NCBI GenBank assembly: GCA_943369665.1
Contig: CALRNX020000004.1
Span: 1-64,000 of the forward strand
Direction of reading: 5' to 3'
Length of the DNA stretch: 64,000 nt
Source of the DNA: UKL13-3 sp943369665
GTDB taxonomy: Bacteria; Bacteroidota; Bacteroidia; UKL13-3
In this document: in pieces, positions 26,220-34,853 of the stretch
Layout: every line of letters starts with the position of its first letter
Numbering within the stretch: the first letter of the stretch is position 1
Program-made: the position numbers and the translations under genes
Notes under the pieces: model-generated
Database searches by the model: none
Seen by the model: only the letters and a program-made list of their open reading frames with translations
What the model was told of the DNA's origin: nothing

Positions 26220-27416
26220 TTACATTTTTTCATAAACAACAGCAACTCCCTGCCCAACACCGATGCACATGGTTGCTACGCCATATTGCACGTTGCGTTT
26301 TTGCATTTCATGAATTAAGGTAGCCGAGATGCGTGCACCACTGCATCCAAGAGGGTGACCGATGGCAATGGCTCCACCATTTACATTCACAATATTCGGA
26401 TCGATTCCCAGGTCACGAATGCTTGCAAGACTTTGTGAGGCAAAAGCTTCATTTAGTTCAAACAAGCCAATATCACTCATTGTCAATCCTGCACGTTGTA
26501 CCGCTTTTTGCGTTGCGGGTACAGGGCCTACTCCCATAATGGCAGGGTCAACCCCGGCCACACCCCGGCTTACTACGCGGGCTATTGGTTTCAGGTTGTA
26601 TTTTTTTACCGCATCTTCACTTGCCAGGATCATAGCGGCAGCCCCATCATTCACACCACTTGAGTTTCCAGCCGTTACCGTTCCATCTTTTTTAAATGCC
26701 GGTTTTAGCTTGGCCAAGTCTTCAATGGTTCCCAAACGCGGATGTTCATCCTTAGCAAACATGAGCGGATCTCCTTTTTTCTGTGGTACAGGTACCGGGA
26801 TCAACTCCTCGGCAAATCTATTAGCAGCATGTGCCGCGGCATATTTTTGTTGAGATGAAAAAGCAAATGCATCTTGCTCTTCTCTGGAAATTTTCCAACG
26901 CTCCGCAACATTTTCAGCTGTTTCACCCATTACATAAGGATGGTATAATGCTGCAAGTTTGGGGTTGGTAAACCGCCAGCCAATGGTTGTATCATACACT
27001 TCGGGAACACGTCCAAAAGCTGTTTCCGATTTTGCCATTACAAACGGTGCTCGGGTCATGCTTTCCACTCCACCGGCTATATAAATTTCGCCATCACCCA
27101 CAGCAATACTGCGGCTTGCATCCACCACAGCCTGCAATCCTGAGGCACAAAGTCTGTTCACTGTATTTCCTCCAACCGAAATTGGCAATCCTGCCATCAA
27201 TGCCGCCATACGCGCTACATTCCTGTTATCTTCGCCAGCCTGGTTTGCCGCACCAAAAATCACATCTTCAATTTCGTTCACATCAATATTGGGATTGCGC
27301 GCAATTACTGCTTTAATGATATGTGCAGCCAAATCATCGGGACGAACCGAACTCAATGTTCCTGCATATTTTCCAATGGGTGTGCGTACTGCATCTACTA
27401 CGTAAACTGTTTTCAT
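26220..27416 (-). CDS. Acetyl-CoA C-acyltransferase (thiolase)
   Basis: This 398-residue thiolase carries the acyl-accepting cysteine in NRLCASGLQAV (about 87-97), the His in GGAIAIGHPLGCSGARI (about 349-365) and the second cysteine in TMCIGVGQG (about 384-392). It condenses or cleaves beta-ketoacyl-CoA; the sequence resembles FadA/PcaF-type degradative thiolases more than biosynthetic acetoacetyl-CoA thiolases, but chain length is uncertain. It is the first gene of a tight minus-strand operon reaching down to 21201. The gap upstream contains an imperfect inverted repeat (27439-27512). Confidence 0.93.
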   Translation of the reverse strand: MKTVYVVDAVRTPIGKYAGTLSSVRPDDLAAHIIKAVIARNPNIDVNEIEDVIFGAANQAGEDNRNVARMAALMAGLPISVGGNTVNRLCASGLQAVVDASRSIAVGDGEIYIAGGVESMTRAPFVMAKSETAFGRVPEVYDTTIGWRFTNPKLAALYHPYVMGETAENVAERWKISREEQDAFAFSSQQKYAAAHAANRFAEELIPVPVPQKKGDPLMFAKDEHPRLGTIEDLAKLKPAFKKDGTVTAGNSSGVNDGAAAMILASEDAVKKYNLKPIARVVSRGVAGVDPAIMGVGPVPATQKAVQRAGLTMSDIGLFELNEAFASQSLASIRDLGIDPNIVNVNGGAIAIGHPLGCSGARISATLIHEMQKRNVQYGVATMCIGVGQGVAVVYEKM

Positions 27417-27438
27417 GTTTTTTAGTCAATAATCCATG

Positions 27439-27512
27439 GTCCATAGTTCATGGGAATGAATTGCCATATTTTTCGTTGATCAGCTATGGACTATCAACCA
27501 TTAACTATGGAC
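27439..27512. repeat. Imperfect inverted repeat (GTCCATAGTTCATGG family)
   Basis: GTCCATAGTTCATGG (27439-27453) and CCATTAACTATGGAC (27498-27512) match at 13 of 15 positions in inverted orientation, with further CTATGGACTAT sub-repeats between. It fills the divergent gap between the thiolase and the DUF4293-like gene. Confidence 0.55.
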
Positions 27513-27559
27513 TTCTTCGCGCAAATGTATCATCTTTTCAGATAATTGAAATTTTAAGG

Positions 27560-27567
27560 TACTTTTG
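27560..27567 (+). promoter_or_regulatory. Putative -7 element upstream of the DUF4293-like gene
   Basis: TACTTTTG matches TAnnTTTG exactly, 18 bp before the start codon. No TTG is found at the -33 distance, so confidence is limited. Confidence 0.3.
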
Positions 27568-27585
27568 TGGCCTAATTTTTTAAGT

Positions 27586-28068
27586 ATGATTCAACGATTG
27601 CAAACAGTTTATTTTATTGCTATTATTTTAATTTGTGCTATGGCTTGTGGTGGGTCTTTGATCAATGTACACCAAATGAGCGAAGGTTTGGTAAACGATT
27701 ATATCATGAACCTGATCTACCTCAGGGCTTTTGAGAACGGAACATTGGTTTCCCAAACCATTATGTGGGAACTGATTGCACTTGTTTCTGTTATTATCGG
27801 TTGGACCATCAATATTATTTTAGGATTTAAAAACCGTACCCGCCAGATTTTACATACCAAGATCAACTTTTTGCTCATCGCATTGTTAATAGTGGTATTG
27901 TTTGTAAAAGCCTTTACAGCTATTCCAAATTTTGCATTCGGAACATTGAGTATGCAATCAACATTTGGCTTAGCATTATTGTTTTTTATGCTTTACCTGA
28001 ATTTACGTGCATTGCTGTTGATCCGCAAAGATGATAACCTGGTGAAAAGTGCAGACCGAATAAGATAA
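27586..28068 (+). CDS. DUF4293-like four-helix membrane protein
   Basis: This 160-residue protein was started at MIQRLQTVYF, not at the TTG at 27565 that overlaps the promoter element. It has four predicted membrane helices (about 5-25, 58-80, 90-112 and 122-145) and the family-like ends IQRLQTVYF and KSADRIR. It is a small inner-membrane protein found in Bacteroidota with no known function. It begins a plus-strand run of housekeeping genes. Confidence 0.8.
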   Translation: MIQRLQTVYFIAIILICAMACGGSLINVHQMSEGLVNDYIMNLIYLRAFENGTLVSQTIMWELIALVSVIIGWTINIILGFKNRTRQILHTKINFLLIALLIVVLFVKAFTAIPNFAFGTLSMQSTFGLALLFFMLYLNLRALLLIRKDDNLVKSADRIR

Positions 28069-28131
28069 AATTTGAGATTTAAGAATTACGATTTGTTATT
28101 GGGTTCATTTGAGGAAGATAGTTTTTGTCCA

Positions 28132-28150
28132 CTAAACCCTAATCCCTAAA
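28132..28150 (-). repeat. Single arm of the TTAGGGATTAGG repeat family
   Basis: The sequence CTAAACCCTAATCCCTAAA immediately precedes the thiL start and resembles the right arm of the 18197-18307 inverted repeat. Confidence 0.4.
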
Positions 28151-28153
28151 AAA

Positions 28154-29188
28154 ATGTTAGATAACAGCACACGTACGGAATTGAGTTCGCTTGGCGAATT
28201 CGGATTAATTGAGGCTTTAACAGCCAATATAAAACTGAATCATCCTGAAACCATTAAGGGTGCGGGTGATGATGCAGCGGTAATTAAGAATACTGAAAAC
28301 TGCAATGTGGTGACCACCGATCTGTTATTGGAAGGTGTCCATTTTGATCTGTCCTTTTTTCCGCTAAAACATTTAGGCTACAAAGCGATTGTGGTAAACC
28401 TGAGCGATGTGTATGCCATGAACGCAATACCCAAACAAGTTACTGTTTCATTAGGTATTTCGAGTAAGTTTTCGCTAGAGGCCATTGAAGAATTGTATGC
28501 CGGGATGTTGCTGGCTTGCGATCATTACAAGGTAGACCTGATAGGTGGTGATACCTCTTCATCCAAACAAGGTTTGGTGATCAGTGTAACAGCCATTGGT
28601 GAAGCGAAACAGGAAGATCTGGTATACCGCAATGGTGCAAAAGAGTACGACTTGCTTTGTGTAAGCGGAGATCTGGGAGGAGCATATATGGGCTTTCAAT
28701 TATTGGAGCGTGAAAAACGTGTTTTCCTGGCGAACCCGCAGGCGCAACCTGATATTGATGGTTATGATTATATTTTGGAGCGTCAGTTAAAACCTGAAGC
28801 AAGAAAAGATATTATTGAAATGTTGAAGGTCCTGGATATTAAACCGACTTCGATGATTGATATTTCGGATGGATTGGCATCAGAGATCTTTCATCTTGCC
28901 AAACAATCAAATGTTGGGGTCAATTTATTTGAAGATAAAATTCCAATTGACCCTATGACCTACAATACGGCTCGTGAAATGGAGCTGGACCCAACCCTCA
29001 CCGCTTTAAGCGGTGGTGAAGATTATGAATTGTTGTTTACCATCAAACAAGCTGATTTCGAAAAAATAAAAAACAATGCCGATATCACGGTGATTGGTCA
29101 TATCACAGATGCCAAAGAAGGCGTTCACATGATCTCGAAAAGTGGAAATGTGCACCCATTGAAAGCTCAGGGTTGGAAAGCGTTTTAA
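28154..29188 (+). CDS. thiL: Thiamine-monophosphate kinase
   Basis: This 344-residue enzyme phosphorylates thiamine monophosphate to thiamine diphosphate, the last step of de novo synthesis. Motifs of the AIR-synthase-like fold are GAGDDAAVI (about 36-44), TTDLLLEGVHFD (about 54-65), LSDVYAMN (about 83-90), GGDTSSS (about 131-137), IDISDGLASEI (about 235-245) and SGGEDYELLFT (about 285-295). The length is typical. It is 3 bp from the following GNAT gene. A thiamine pyrophosphokinase is encoded elsewhere in the window (7554-8222), so both routes to thiamine diphosphate exist. Confidence 0.95.
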   Translation: MLDNSTRTELSSLGEFGLIEALTANIKLNHPETIKGAGDDAAVIKNTENCNVVTTDLLLEGVHFDLSFFPLKHLGYKAIVVNLSDVYAMNAIPKQVTVSLGISSKFSLEAIEELYAGMLLACDHYKVDLIGGDTSSSKQGLVISVTAIGEAKQEDLVYRNGAKEYDLLCVSGDLGGAYMGFQLLEREKRVFLANPQAQPDIDGYDYILERQLKPEARKDIIEMLKVLDIKPTSMIDISDGLASEIFHLAKQSNVGVNLFEDKIPIDPMTYNTAREMELDPTLTALSGGEDYELLFTIKQADFEKIKNNADITVIGHITDAKEGVHMISKSGNVHPLKAQGWKAF

Positions 29189-29191
29189 CCA

Positions 29192-29632
29192 ATGCAGATC
29201 AGAGAAGCCCAAATAGCAGATATTAAACAAATCCAGGTAGTAAGGAATTCTGTAAAAGAAAATCCGTTATCGGATCCCGCATTGGTGAGCGATCAAGACT
29301 GTGAAGAATTTATGATGCAAAGGGGAAAAGGCTGGGTTTGTGAAATTGATAATACGATTGTCGGATTTGCTATTGCTGATCTGAAAGACAATAATATCTG
29401 GGCTTTGTTTGTGCAACCTGATTTTGACAAACAAGGAATCGGGAAACAACTTCATAACACTATGTTGGATTGGTATTTTACCCAAACACAAACTACCGTT
29501 TGGCTAGGAACGGCTCCAACAACAAGAGCTGAAACATTCTATAGAAAACAAGGTTGGAAAGAAGTAGGAACACACGGGAAAGGTGAAATTAAATTCGAAA
29601 TGACATTTGATAACTGGAAACTGAAACAATAA
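29192..29632 (+). CDS. GNAT-family N-acetyltransferase
   Basis: This 146-residue protein has the GNAT core: a first strand and helix (MQIREAQIADIKQIQVVRNSV), acidic strands (VGFAIADLKDNNIWALFVQPDFDKQGIGKQLHNTML, with the acetyl-CoA loop QGIGKQL near 90-96) and a C-terminal TTRAETFYRKQGWKEVGT. It acetylates an unknown amine. It is 3 bp after thiL and probably co-transcribed with it and ruvX. Confidence 0.88.
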   Translation: MQIREAQIADIKQIQVVRNSVKENPLSDPALVSDQDCEEFMMQRGKGWVCEIDNTIVGFAIADLKDNNIWALFVQPDFDKQGIGKQLHNTMLDWYFTQTQTTVWLGTAPTTRAETFYRKQGWKEVGTHGKGEIKFEMTFDNWKLKQ

Positions 29633-29666
29633 ACGTCAAACAACAAACCCCAAACTCTTCAAAACC

Positions 29667-30086
29667 ATGCCACGCATATTAGCCATCGATTACGGAACCA
29701 AACGGGTAGGATTAGCAGTTACTGATCCGCTTAAATTGATCGCGAATACGCTGACCACCGTTCATGCAAAAGATGCCATTCAATACCTCAAGGATTATTT
29801 GGCCAAGGAGGAAGTGGAGTGTTTTGTAGTAGGTAAACCCATGCGTTTGGATGGAACCGACTCGCAATCTGCGGTACATGTCGAAAAATTCGTACATTTG
29901 CTGGGCAAAAATTTCCCAACGATACCGGTGAATATGGTTGATGAACGATTTACCTCAGCCATCGCCACCAGGAGTTTGTTGGAAATGGGGTTAAAGAAAA
30001 AGGATCGGGCCAACAAATCAAATATTGATCAGGTGAGCGCAGTACTTATTTTGCAAACGTTTATGCAAATGATGAATAGGGTTTAG
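29667..30086 (+). CDS. ruvX: Putative pre-16S rRNA nuclease (YqgF/RuvX)
   Basis: This 139-residue RNase H-like protein carries RILAIDYGTKRVGLAVTDPL (about 3-22) with the first catalytic aspartate, CFVVGKPMRLDGTDSQSA (about 52-69), and VDERFTSAIATRSLLEMG (about 91-108). The last catalytic acid is expected near SNIDQVSAVLILQTFM. It trims pre-16S rRNA and was historically called a Holliday junction resolvase. Length and motifs are complete. A TTAGTGATT-rich intergenic repeat follows. Confidence 0.94.
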   Translation: MPRILAIDYGTKRVGLAVTDPLKLIANTLTTVHAKDAIQYLKDYLAKEEVECFVVGKPMRLDGTDSQSAVHVEKFVHLLGKNFPTIPVNMVDERFTSAIATRSLLEMGLKKKDRANKSNIDQVSAVLILQTFMQMMNRV

Positions 30087-30104
30087 TGATTAGGTGACAG
30101 AAGT
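30084..30104 (+). repeat. TTAGTGATTAGG repeat arm between ruvX and def
   Basis: TAGTGATTAGGTGACAG followed by AAGTTAGTGATT contains the TAGTGATTAGG...GACAG...GTTAG order found in the reverse complement of the right arm at 18286-18316. Confidence 0.4.
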
Positions 30105-30148
30105 TAGTGATTCCGAAACTTAGGAACTAAAAATAGCATTGAAAAAAA

Positions 30149-30703
30149 ATGATTTATCCAATAGTAGCATACGGTGATACCGTTTTAAGAAAAAAGGCAA
30201 GCAATATAACTCCCGAGTATGAGGGATTAAATGAGCTTATTGCAAACATGTGGGAAACCATGTATGAATCAAATGGCGTGGGATTGGCTGCGCCTCAGAT
30301 CGGTAAATCCATTAATCTTTTTGTGGTGGATGCAACTCCTATGGAAGATCCCAACTATAAAACTTTTAAGAGAGTATTTATCAATGCCGAGATTATAGAA
30401 GAGTTTGGCGAAAAATGGGATTACGAAGAAGGTTGTTTATCGATCCCGAATGTGCGCGATAATGTAAAACGTTATTCTGATATTGCAATCCGCTACTGGG
30501 ATGAAAACTTCGTAGAACACGAAGAAGAAATTAACGGGATGCCGGCACGTGTTATCCAACACGAATACGACCATATTAAAGGTATCCTGTTTGTTGATCA
30601 TCTTTCGGAACTTCGCAAACGATTGCTCAAAAACAAGCTTATTAATATTTCAAAAGGTGCTGTAGATGTAGATTACCGCATGCGTTTTCCTGCAGCCCGT
30701 TAA
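30149..30703 (+). CDS. def: Peptide deformylase
   Basis: This 184-residue metalloenzyme removes the formyl group from nascent N-terminal methionine. All three family motifs are present: GVGLAAPQIG (about 48-57), EEGCLSIP (about 100-107, metal-binding cysteine) and QHEYDHIKGILFVD (about 146-159, metal-binding histidines and catalytic glutamate). It follows ruvX by 62 bp and is on the same strand as the thiL-GNAT-ruvX run. Confidence 0.97.
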   Translation: MIYPIVAYGDTVLRKKASNITPEYEGLNELIANMWETMYESNGVGLAAPQIGKSINLFVVDATPMEDPNYKTFKRVFINAEIIEEFGEKWDYEEGCLSIPNVRDNVKRYSDIAIRYWDENFVEHEEEINGMPARVIQHEYDHIKGILFVDHLSELRKRLLKNKLINISKGAVDVDYRMRFPAAR

Positions 30704-30829
30704 AAGTATACCAACTTTCATTTTCTTTTTGTATTTATGTATTCCGTTACTAAATGCTCATAAGGCATTTTGGTCAAACACAGGCTTAATAATAACGATA
30801 ATGCCTGTGGCGGATAAAATCGTACAGTT

Positions 30830-32728
30830 ATGCAACAACACTCAATAAGCCCTGCGCAGGAGCTTCCTTCATTACATTACTTTTTGCGCAATGCCGCAAA
30901 CAATATAAAGACTCCACAGAGCACCTTTTTGCTCGAAAAAATAAAAAACGAGTACCGCCCTATTTCCTATCAACAGGTATTTGAACAGTTAAATGCTATT
31001 TCAGCATTTTTATTGAGCAAAGGCTATAAAAAGGGGGATAAGGCTGCTCTTATTATCGAAAACTGTCCTGAATATATCGCCTTCGACCAGGGATTGATGC
31101 AGCTTGGAATGATCAACGTTTCCATCTATCCAAGTCTTTCGGAAAGTGAAGTGGAGTATATCCTGAACGATTCGGAAGCAGTGGTGATTTTAGTAGGAAC
31201 TCCTTTTTTGCTCAAAAAAATAAACAAAATAAGGGCCAATTGCCCACACCTGAAATACGTGATCACTGCCTTCGAAGATAAGAAAAGTGATGACTCACAA
31301 ACCTACGAACAGATGATAGCTGAAGGAACGGCATTGTATCCTTCATTAAAAAATGATATTGAAAAACAATTAGAATCGATCACCAAAGATGATCTGTCGT
31401 GCCTCTTATATACCTCGGGAACCACAGCAAAACCTAAAGGCGCGATGCTTACCCATGGTAATTTTATGAGTAATGTGATCATGGCCATTGATCTGATGCC
31501 GATTGTTACCAAAGAATACCGCTTCCTTTCATTTTTACCTTTATGCCATGTTTACGAACGTACAGCTACGTATTACCTGAGCACTTATGTTGGGAGCGAA
31601 ATTGCTTTTGCACAAAGCCTTGAAGCGCTTAGCAGTAATATCCTGGAGGTAAAACCCACTGCTATCTTAACCGTACCTCGTTTGTTGGAACGCATTGAAG
31701 AACGTGTACGTAAAACCACCGCTTCGGCTGGTGGCATAAAACTCAAAATATTTAACTGGGCGTTGCGCGTTGGCGAAAAACGAAGGTTTAATAAGGAACA
31801 AAAAAAGAACAACGGCCTTTTGTTGAGTATGCAAATATTGATTGCCGAAAAATTAGTTTTCGCGAAAGTAAAAGAAAAGCTTGGGGGCAATATGGGCATT
31901 ATGATCTCGGGCGGTGGCGCATTGCCTCAACATGTCGGAGAGTTTTTTGGCAATATCGGTGTATTGGTTTGCGAAGGCTATGGCTTAACAGAAACATCAC
32001 CATTGGTGTGCGTAAATGAATACGATCGACAAATTTATGGTACCGTGGGTCGTGTGGGAAAAGGCTGTTCGGTTGCTATTCAAAATCCCGAAACCAAAGA
32101 AATTTACACCGTACAAACGTATGATTCATTTAAACCCGATTTCGAATCGGTGGAAGGTGAGATTTTGGTGAAAGGGCCAAACGTGATGAAAGGGTATTAC
32201 AATCATCCTGATTTAACTGCGGAGGCAATTGATGCCGATGGATGGTTGCATACCGGTGATGTTGGAAAGTTCTATAAAGGCTACCTGAAAATCACCGACA
32301 GGATCAAAAATATTATTGTGAATTCATTCGGTAAAAATGTGTACCCAACTCCTATTGAAAATGCGTACATGAAATCGCCCAAAATTGAACAGATATTTTT
32401 GATCGGTGATAAACAGGAATACCTCACTGCAATTGTTGTTCCTTCGCGTGAAGAGATGAAGGAAGTGTTCAGATCAACTGAAAGTTATTTTGCTGAACCC
32501 GATAATTTTATTTCAGATGCCAATGTAAAAGAATGGATCGCATCAGATATGAAAGAGTTGGAAAAAGAGCTTGGGAAATTTGAACGTGTTAAAGAGTTTA
32601 TTGTGAAACGCAGACCATTTACGCTTGAAGAAGGCGAAATGACACCTACGCAAAAAATTAAACGCAAGATCGTGGAACAAAAATACGCGGATGATATCAA
32701 GCGTATGTATGTAAACATTGTTGACTAA
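30830..32728 (+). CDS. Long-chain fatty acid-CoA ligase (AMP-forming)
   Basis: This 632-residue adenylate-forming enzyme activates fatty acids with ATP and CoA. Motifs are the P-loop LLYTSGTTAKPKGAMLTHGN (about 193-212), GYGLTETSPLVCVNEY (about 383-398), WLHTGDVGKFYKGYLKITDRIKN (about 472-494) and the C-terminal lysine region EGEMTPTQKIKRKIV. It resembles the FAA1/FadD15-type long-chain group. Three of its neighbours are housekeeping genes and a beta-barrel gene starts 7 bp after its stop, so the two are likely co-transcribed. Confidence 0.93.
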   Translation: MQQHSISPAQELPSLHYFLRNAANNIKTPQSTFLLEKIKNEYRPISYQQVFEQLNAISAFLLSKGYKKGDKAALIIENCPEYIAFDQGLMQLGMINVSIYPSLSESEVEYILNDSEAVVILVGTPFLLKKINKIRANCPHLKYVITAFEDKKSDDSQTYEQMIAEGTALYPSLKNDIEKQLESITKDDLSCLLYTSGTTAKPKGAMLTHGNFMSNVIMAIDLMPIVTKEYRFLSFLPLCHVYERTATYYLSTYVGSEIAFAQSLEALSSNILEVKPTAILTVPRLLERIEERVRKTTASAGGIKLKIFNWALRVGEKRRFNKEQKKNNGLLLSMQILIAEKLVFAKVKEKLGGNMGIMISGGGALPQHVGEFFGNIGVLVCEGYGLTETSPLVCVNEYDRQIYGTVGRVGKGCSVAIQNPETKEIYTVQTYDSFKPDFESVEGEILVKGPNVMKGYYNHPDLTAEAIDADGWLHTGDVGKFYKGYLKITDRIKNIIVNSFGKNVYPTPIENAYMKSPKIEQIFLIGDKQEYLTAIVVPSREEMKEVFRSTESYFAEPDNFISDANVKEWIASDMKELEKELGKFERVKEFIVKRRPFTLEEGEMTPTQKIKRKIVEQKYADDIKRMYVNIVD

Positions 32729-32735
32729 CCAACAC

Positions 32736-33476
32736 ATGAAACAACTCGTTTGCTTATTCATTTATTTGGCGACAGGCTTTTATAGCTTCGGTCAAAAAAT
32801 TAAAGACGACCAATTTGTTGTTTCAAAAGGGCTTCTTTCCATACAATCTGGTATAGCCATTCCTGTTTCAGATTTTGCCAGCAAAGACTTAACACTCGCT
32901 GCGGGCTATGCTTTACCCGGCTACAATATCAAAATAGGTCTCAGTTACGATGTATTGCCTTTGCTCGGAATTTGCTTGCAATACCAATATATCCAAAACC
33001 CGTTTGATGAAACAAGTTTGCTGGCTGATTATAAGGCCTCGGATAAGAATATCCAATTCAACTCTTTTCAAAGTGATCCATGGAAACTTCAGGGGATGAT
33101 GCTTGGTTTTTATGTCCCACTCAAAAGCAATAAACTCAGTACGGATATCAGGTTATTGGGTGGTGTACTTTCCGGTGTACTACCCGAAAACACGACCAAC
33201 TATCATAGCGCTAACAACCCAAGCAATGTATATAACCTTATTCAACAGGAATCGTTTGCAACCAACTTTTGTTTCCAGGCAGGCGTATTATTAAGATATC
33301 AGGTATATAAAAACCTGATGTTGGTTGGCTCTGCGGATTTTAATTATACAGAGATCGAATATGAAAATTTAAGCGCTGTTGAAACCATTCGAAATGTTAC
33401 AATATCGTTGAATCCGTATACCCAGTATTATCATATCATCAACTTATCAGTAGGGTTGGGAATACAATTCAATTAA
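32736..33476 (+). CDS. Outer-membrane beta-barrel protein
   Basis: The protein is 246 residues from MKQLVCLFIY, chosen because a signal peptide ending in YSFGQ follows; an upstream TTG is unlikely. After cleavage, alternating hydrophobic/polar strands with glycine and aromatic residues (SIQSGIAIPVSDFA, AAGYALPGYNIKIGLSYDV, KLQGMMLGFYVPL, VLLRYQVYKNLMLVGSADFNYTE, YHIINLSVGLGIQF) indicate a small porin-like barrel of about 8-10 strands. Function unknown. Its stop codon abuts the stop of the convergent M28 peptidase with no bases between. Confidence 0.82.
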   Translation: MKQLVCLFIYLATGFYSFGQKIKDDQFVVSKGLLSIQSGIAIPVSDFASKDLTLAAGYALPGYNIKIGLSYDVLPLLGICLQYQYIQNPFDETSLLADYKASDKNIQFNSFQSDPWKLQGMMLGFYVPLKSNKLSTDIRLLGGVLSGVLPENTTNYHSANNPSNVYNLIQQESFATNFCFQAGVLLRYQVYKNLMLVGSADFNYTEIEYENLSAVETIRNVTISLNPYTQYYHIINLSVGLGIQFN

Positions 33477-34850
33477 TTATTGAACCCCATACTCGCTCAG
33501 CAGATAAAGCAACGATGAAATGGCAGCTGCACCTAGTTCTAATTCACGCTTATTCACTTTATCAAAAGTATCAATTGCGGTATGGTGGTAATCAAAATAA
33601 CGTTGCGAATCGGGGATGTATCCAATTAATACGGTTCCGTTATTTGCCAAGGGTTCGATATCTGTTCCTCCATGTCCTTGCTTAATATAATCAATGCTAT
33701 ATGGCTTAAACAATGGAATCCAAGGTTGCATGTGCTCAATAGCTGCTGCATTATTTTCAATCCCAAAACCACGAGGTGTAAATCCACCTGCATCACTTTC
33801 AATGGCAGCAATATGTTTTTGGTTTAATTGTTTTGCGATAGCAGCATATTTTTCGCCTCCACGCACACCATTTTCTTCGTTCATAAATAATACACAACGG
33901 ATCGTTCGTTTGGGGGCGTATCCTAATTGTTTGAGCAATCTTAATGCTTCTATACTTTGCACTACACCTGCCCCATCGTCATGCGCGCCATCTCCATTAT
34001 CCCACGAATCAAGGTGGCCACCTGCAATAATGATCTCTTCCGGTTTTTCTGTTCCACGCGTTTCAGCAATCACATTGTATGAAAGAACATCGGGCAACAT
34101 CTGGCAAGTTTGTTTGAAATAAAATGATACCGGAATCGCTGAACGCAATTTGAGCAATTGGCTTAACTGATCGGCATCTACTGTGCTAATTGCACATGCC
34201 GGAATTTTGGTAATTGTATCGCGATAACCCATCATTCCTGTATGCGGATTGGTGTCATTTGCCAACGTTAAACTTCTCACCACCACTCCAACGGCACCAT
34301 ATCTTGCGGCCTCAATTGCGCCACGGCCGCGTTGATTTCCTGCTTCTCCATAGGCACTGCCTGTTGTAATATGGGTTGGATTCATCGGACGGTTAAAAAA
34401 CACTATTTTTCCTTTGATATTTTCCACCCCGAGTTGTTCCAGCTCTTTAAAATTTTGCACCTCAATGATGGGAGCTTGTAGTCCTTTTTCACTTGTGGCT
34501 ATCGAATTGCCAAGCGCACAAATCCGAACACGTATTTTTTGTTTTCCGTGAATGATAAATCCTTCTTCTTTTGCCCCTCGCACCCAGTGAGGAACCATTA
34601 CTTCCTGTAAATAAATTGTGTCGAAATTGTAATCCTTCAATAATTTGTATGTGTATTCAACGGCCTGTTGTGCCTGGGGTGATCCACTCAACCGACCTCC
34701 AATTTTGTTGCTCAGGTAATCCAAATTGGCATAACATTTTCCATTTGTGAGCACTTCATTGTAAATGCGTTTCAACATCACCGAATCTTTCGATTGTGAT
34801 TGTGCGTAAAATCCCCATAACAGCAGTAATGATGTAATAACTATTTTCAT
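33477..34850 (-). CDS. Secreted M28-family zinc metallopeptidase (carboxypeptidase Q-like)
   Basis: This 457-residue protein has a signal peptide (MKIVITSLLLLWGFYAQSQ), a protease-associated insert (about 120-230) and an M28 catalytic domain. Zinc ligands and catalytic acids are seen in GGHLDSWDNGDGAHDDGAGV (about 277-296), MNEENGVRGGEKYA (about 324-337), ESDAGGFTPRGFG and YHHTAIDTFDKVN (about 424-436). It cleaves peptides in the periplasm or outside the cell. It lies 3 bp downstream of an M1 aminopeptidase gene in the same direction, forming a peptide-scavenging pair. Confidence 0.93.
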   Translation of the reverse strand: MKIVITSLLLLWGFYAQSQSKDSVMLKRIYNEVLTNGKCYANLDYLSNKIGGRLSGSPQAQQAVEYTYKLLKDYNFDTIYLQEVMVPHWVRGAKEEGFIIHGKQKIRVRICALGNSIATSEKGLQAPIIEVQNFKELEQLGVENIKGKIVFFNRPMNPTHITTGSAYGEAGNQRGRGAIEAARYGAVGVVVRSLTLANDTNPHTGMMGYRDTITKIPACAISTVDADQLSQLLKLRSAIPVSFYFKQTCQMLPDVLSYNVIAETRGTEKPEEIIIAGGHLDSWDNGDGAHDDGAGVVQSIEALRLLKQLGYAPKRTIRCVLFMNEENGVRGGEKYAAIAKQLNQKHIAAIESDAGGFTPRGFGIENNAAAIEHMQPWIPLFKPYSIDYIKQGHGGTDIEPLANNGTVLIGYIPDSQRYFDYHHTAIDTFDKVNKRELELGAAAISSLLYLLSEYGVQ

Positions 34851-34853
34851 CTT

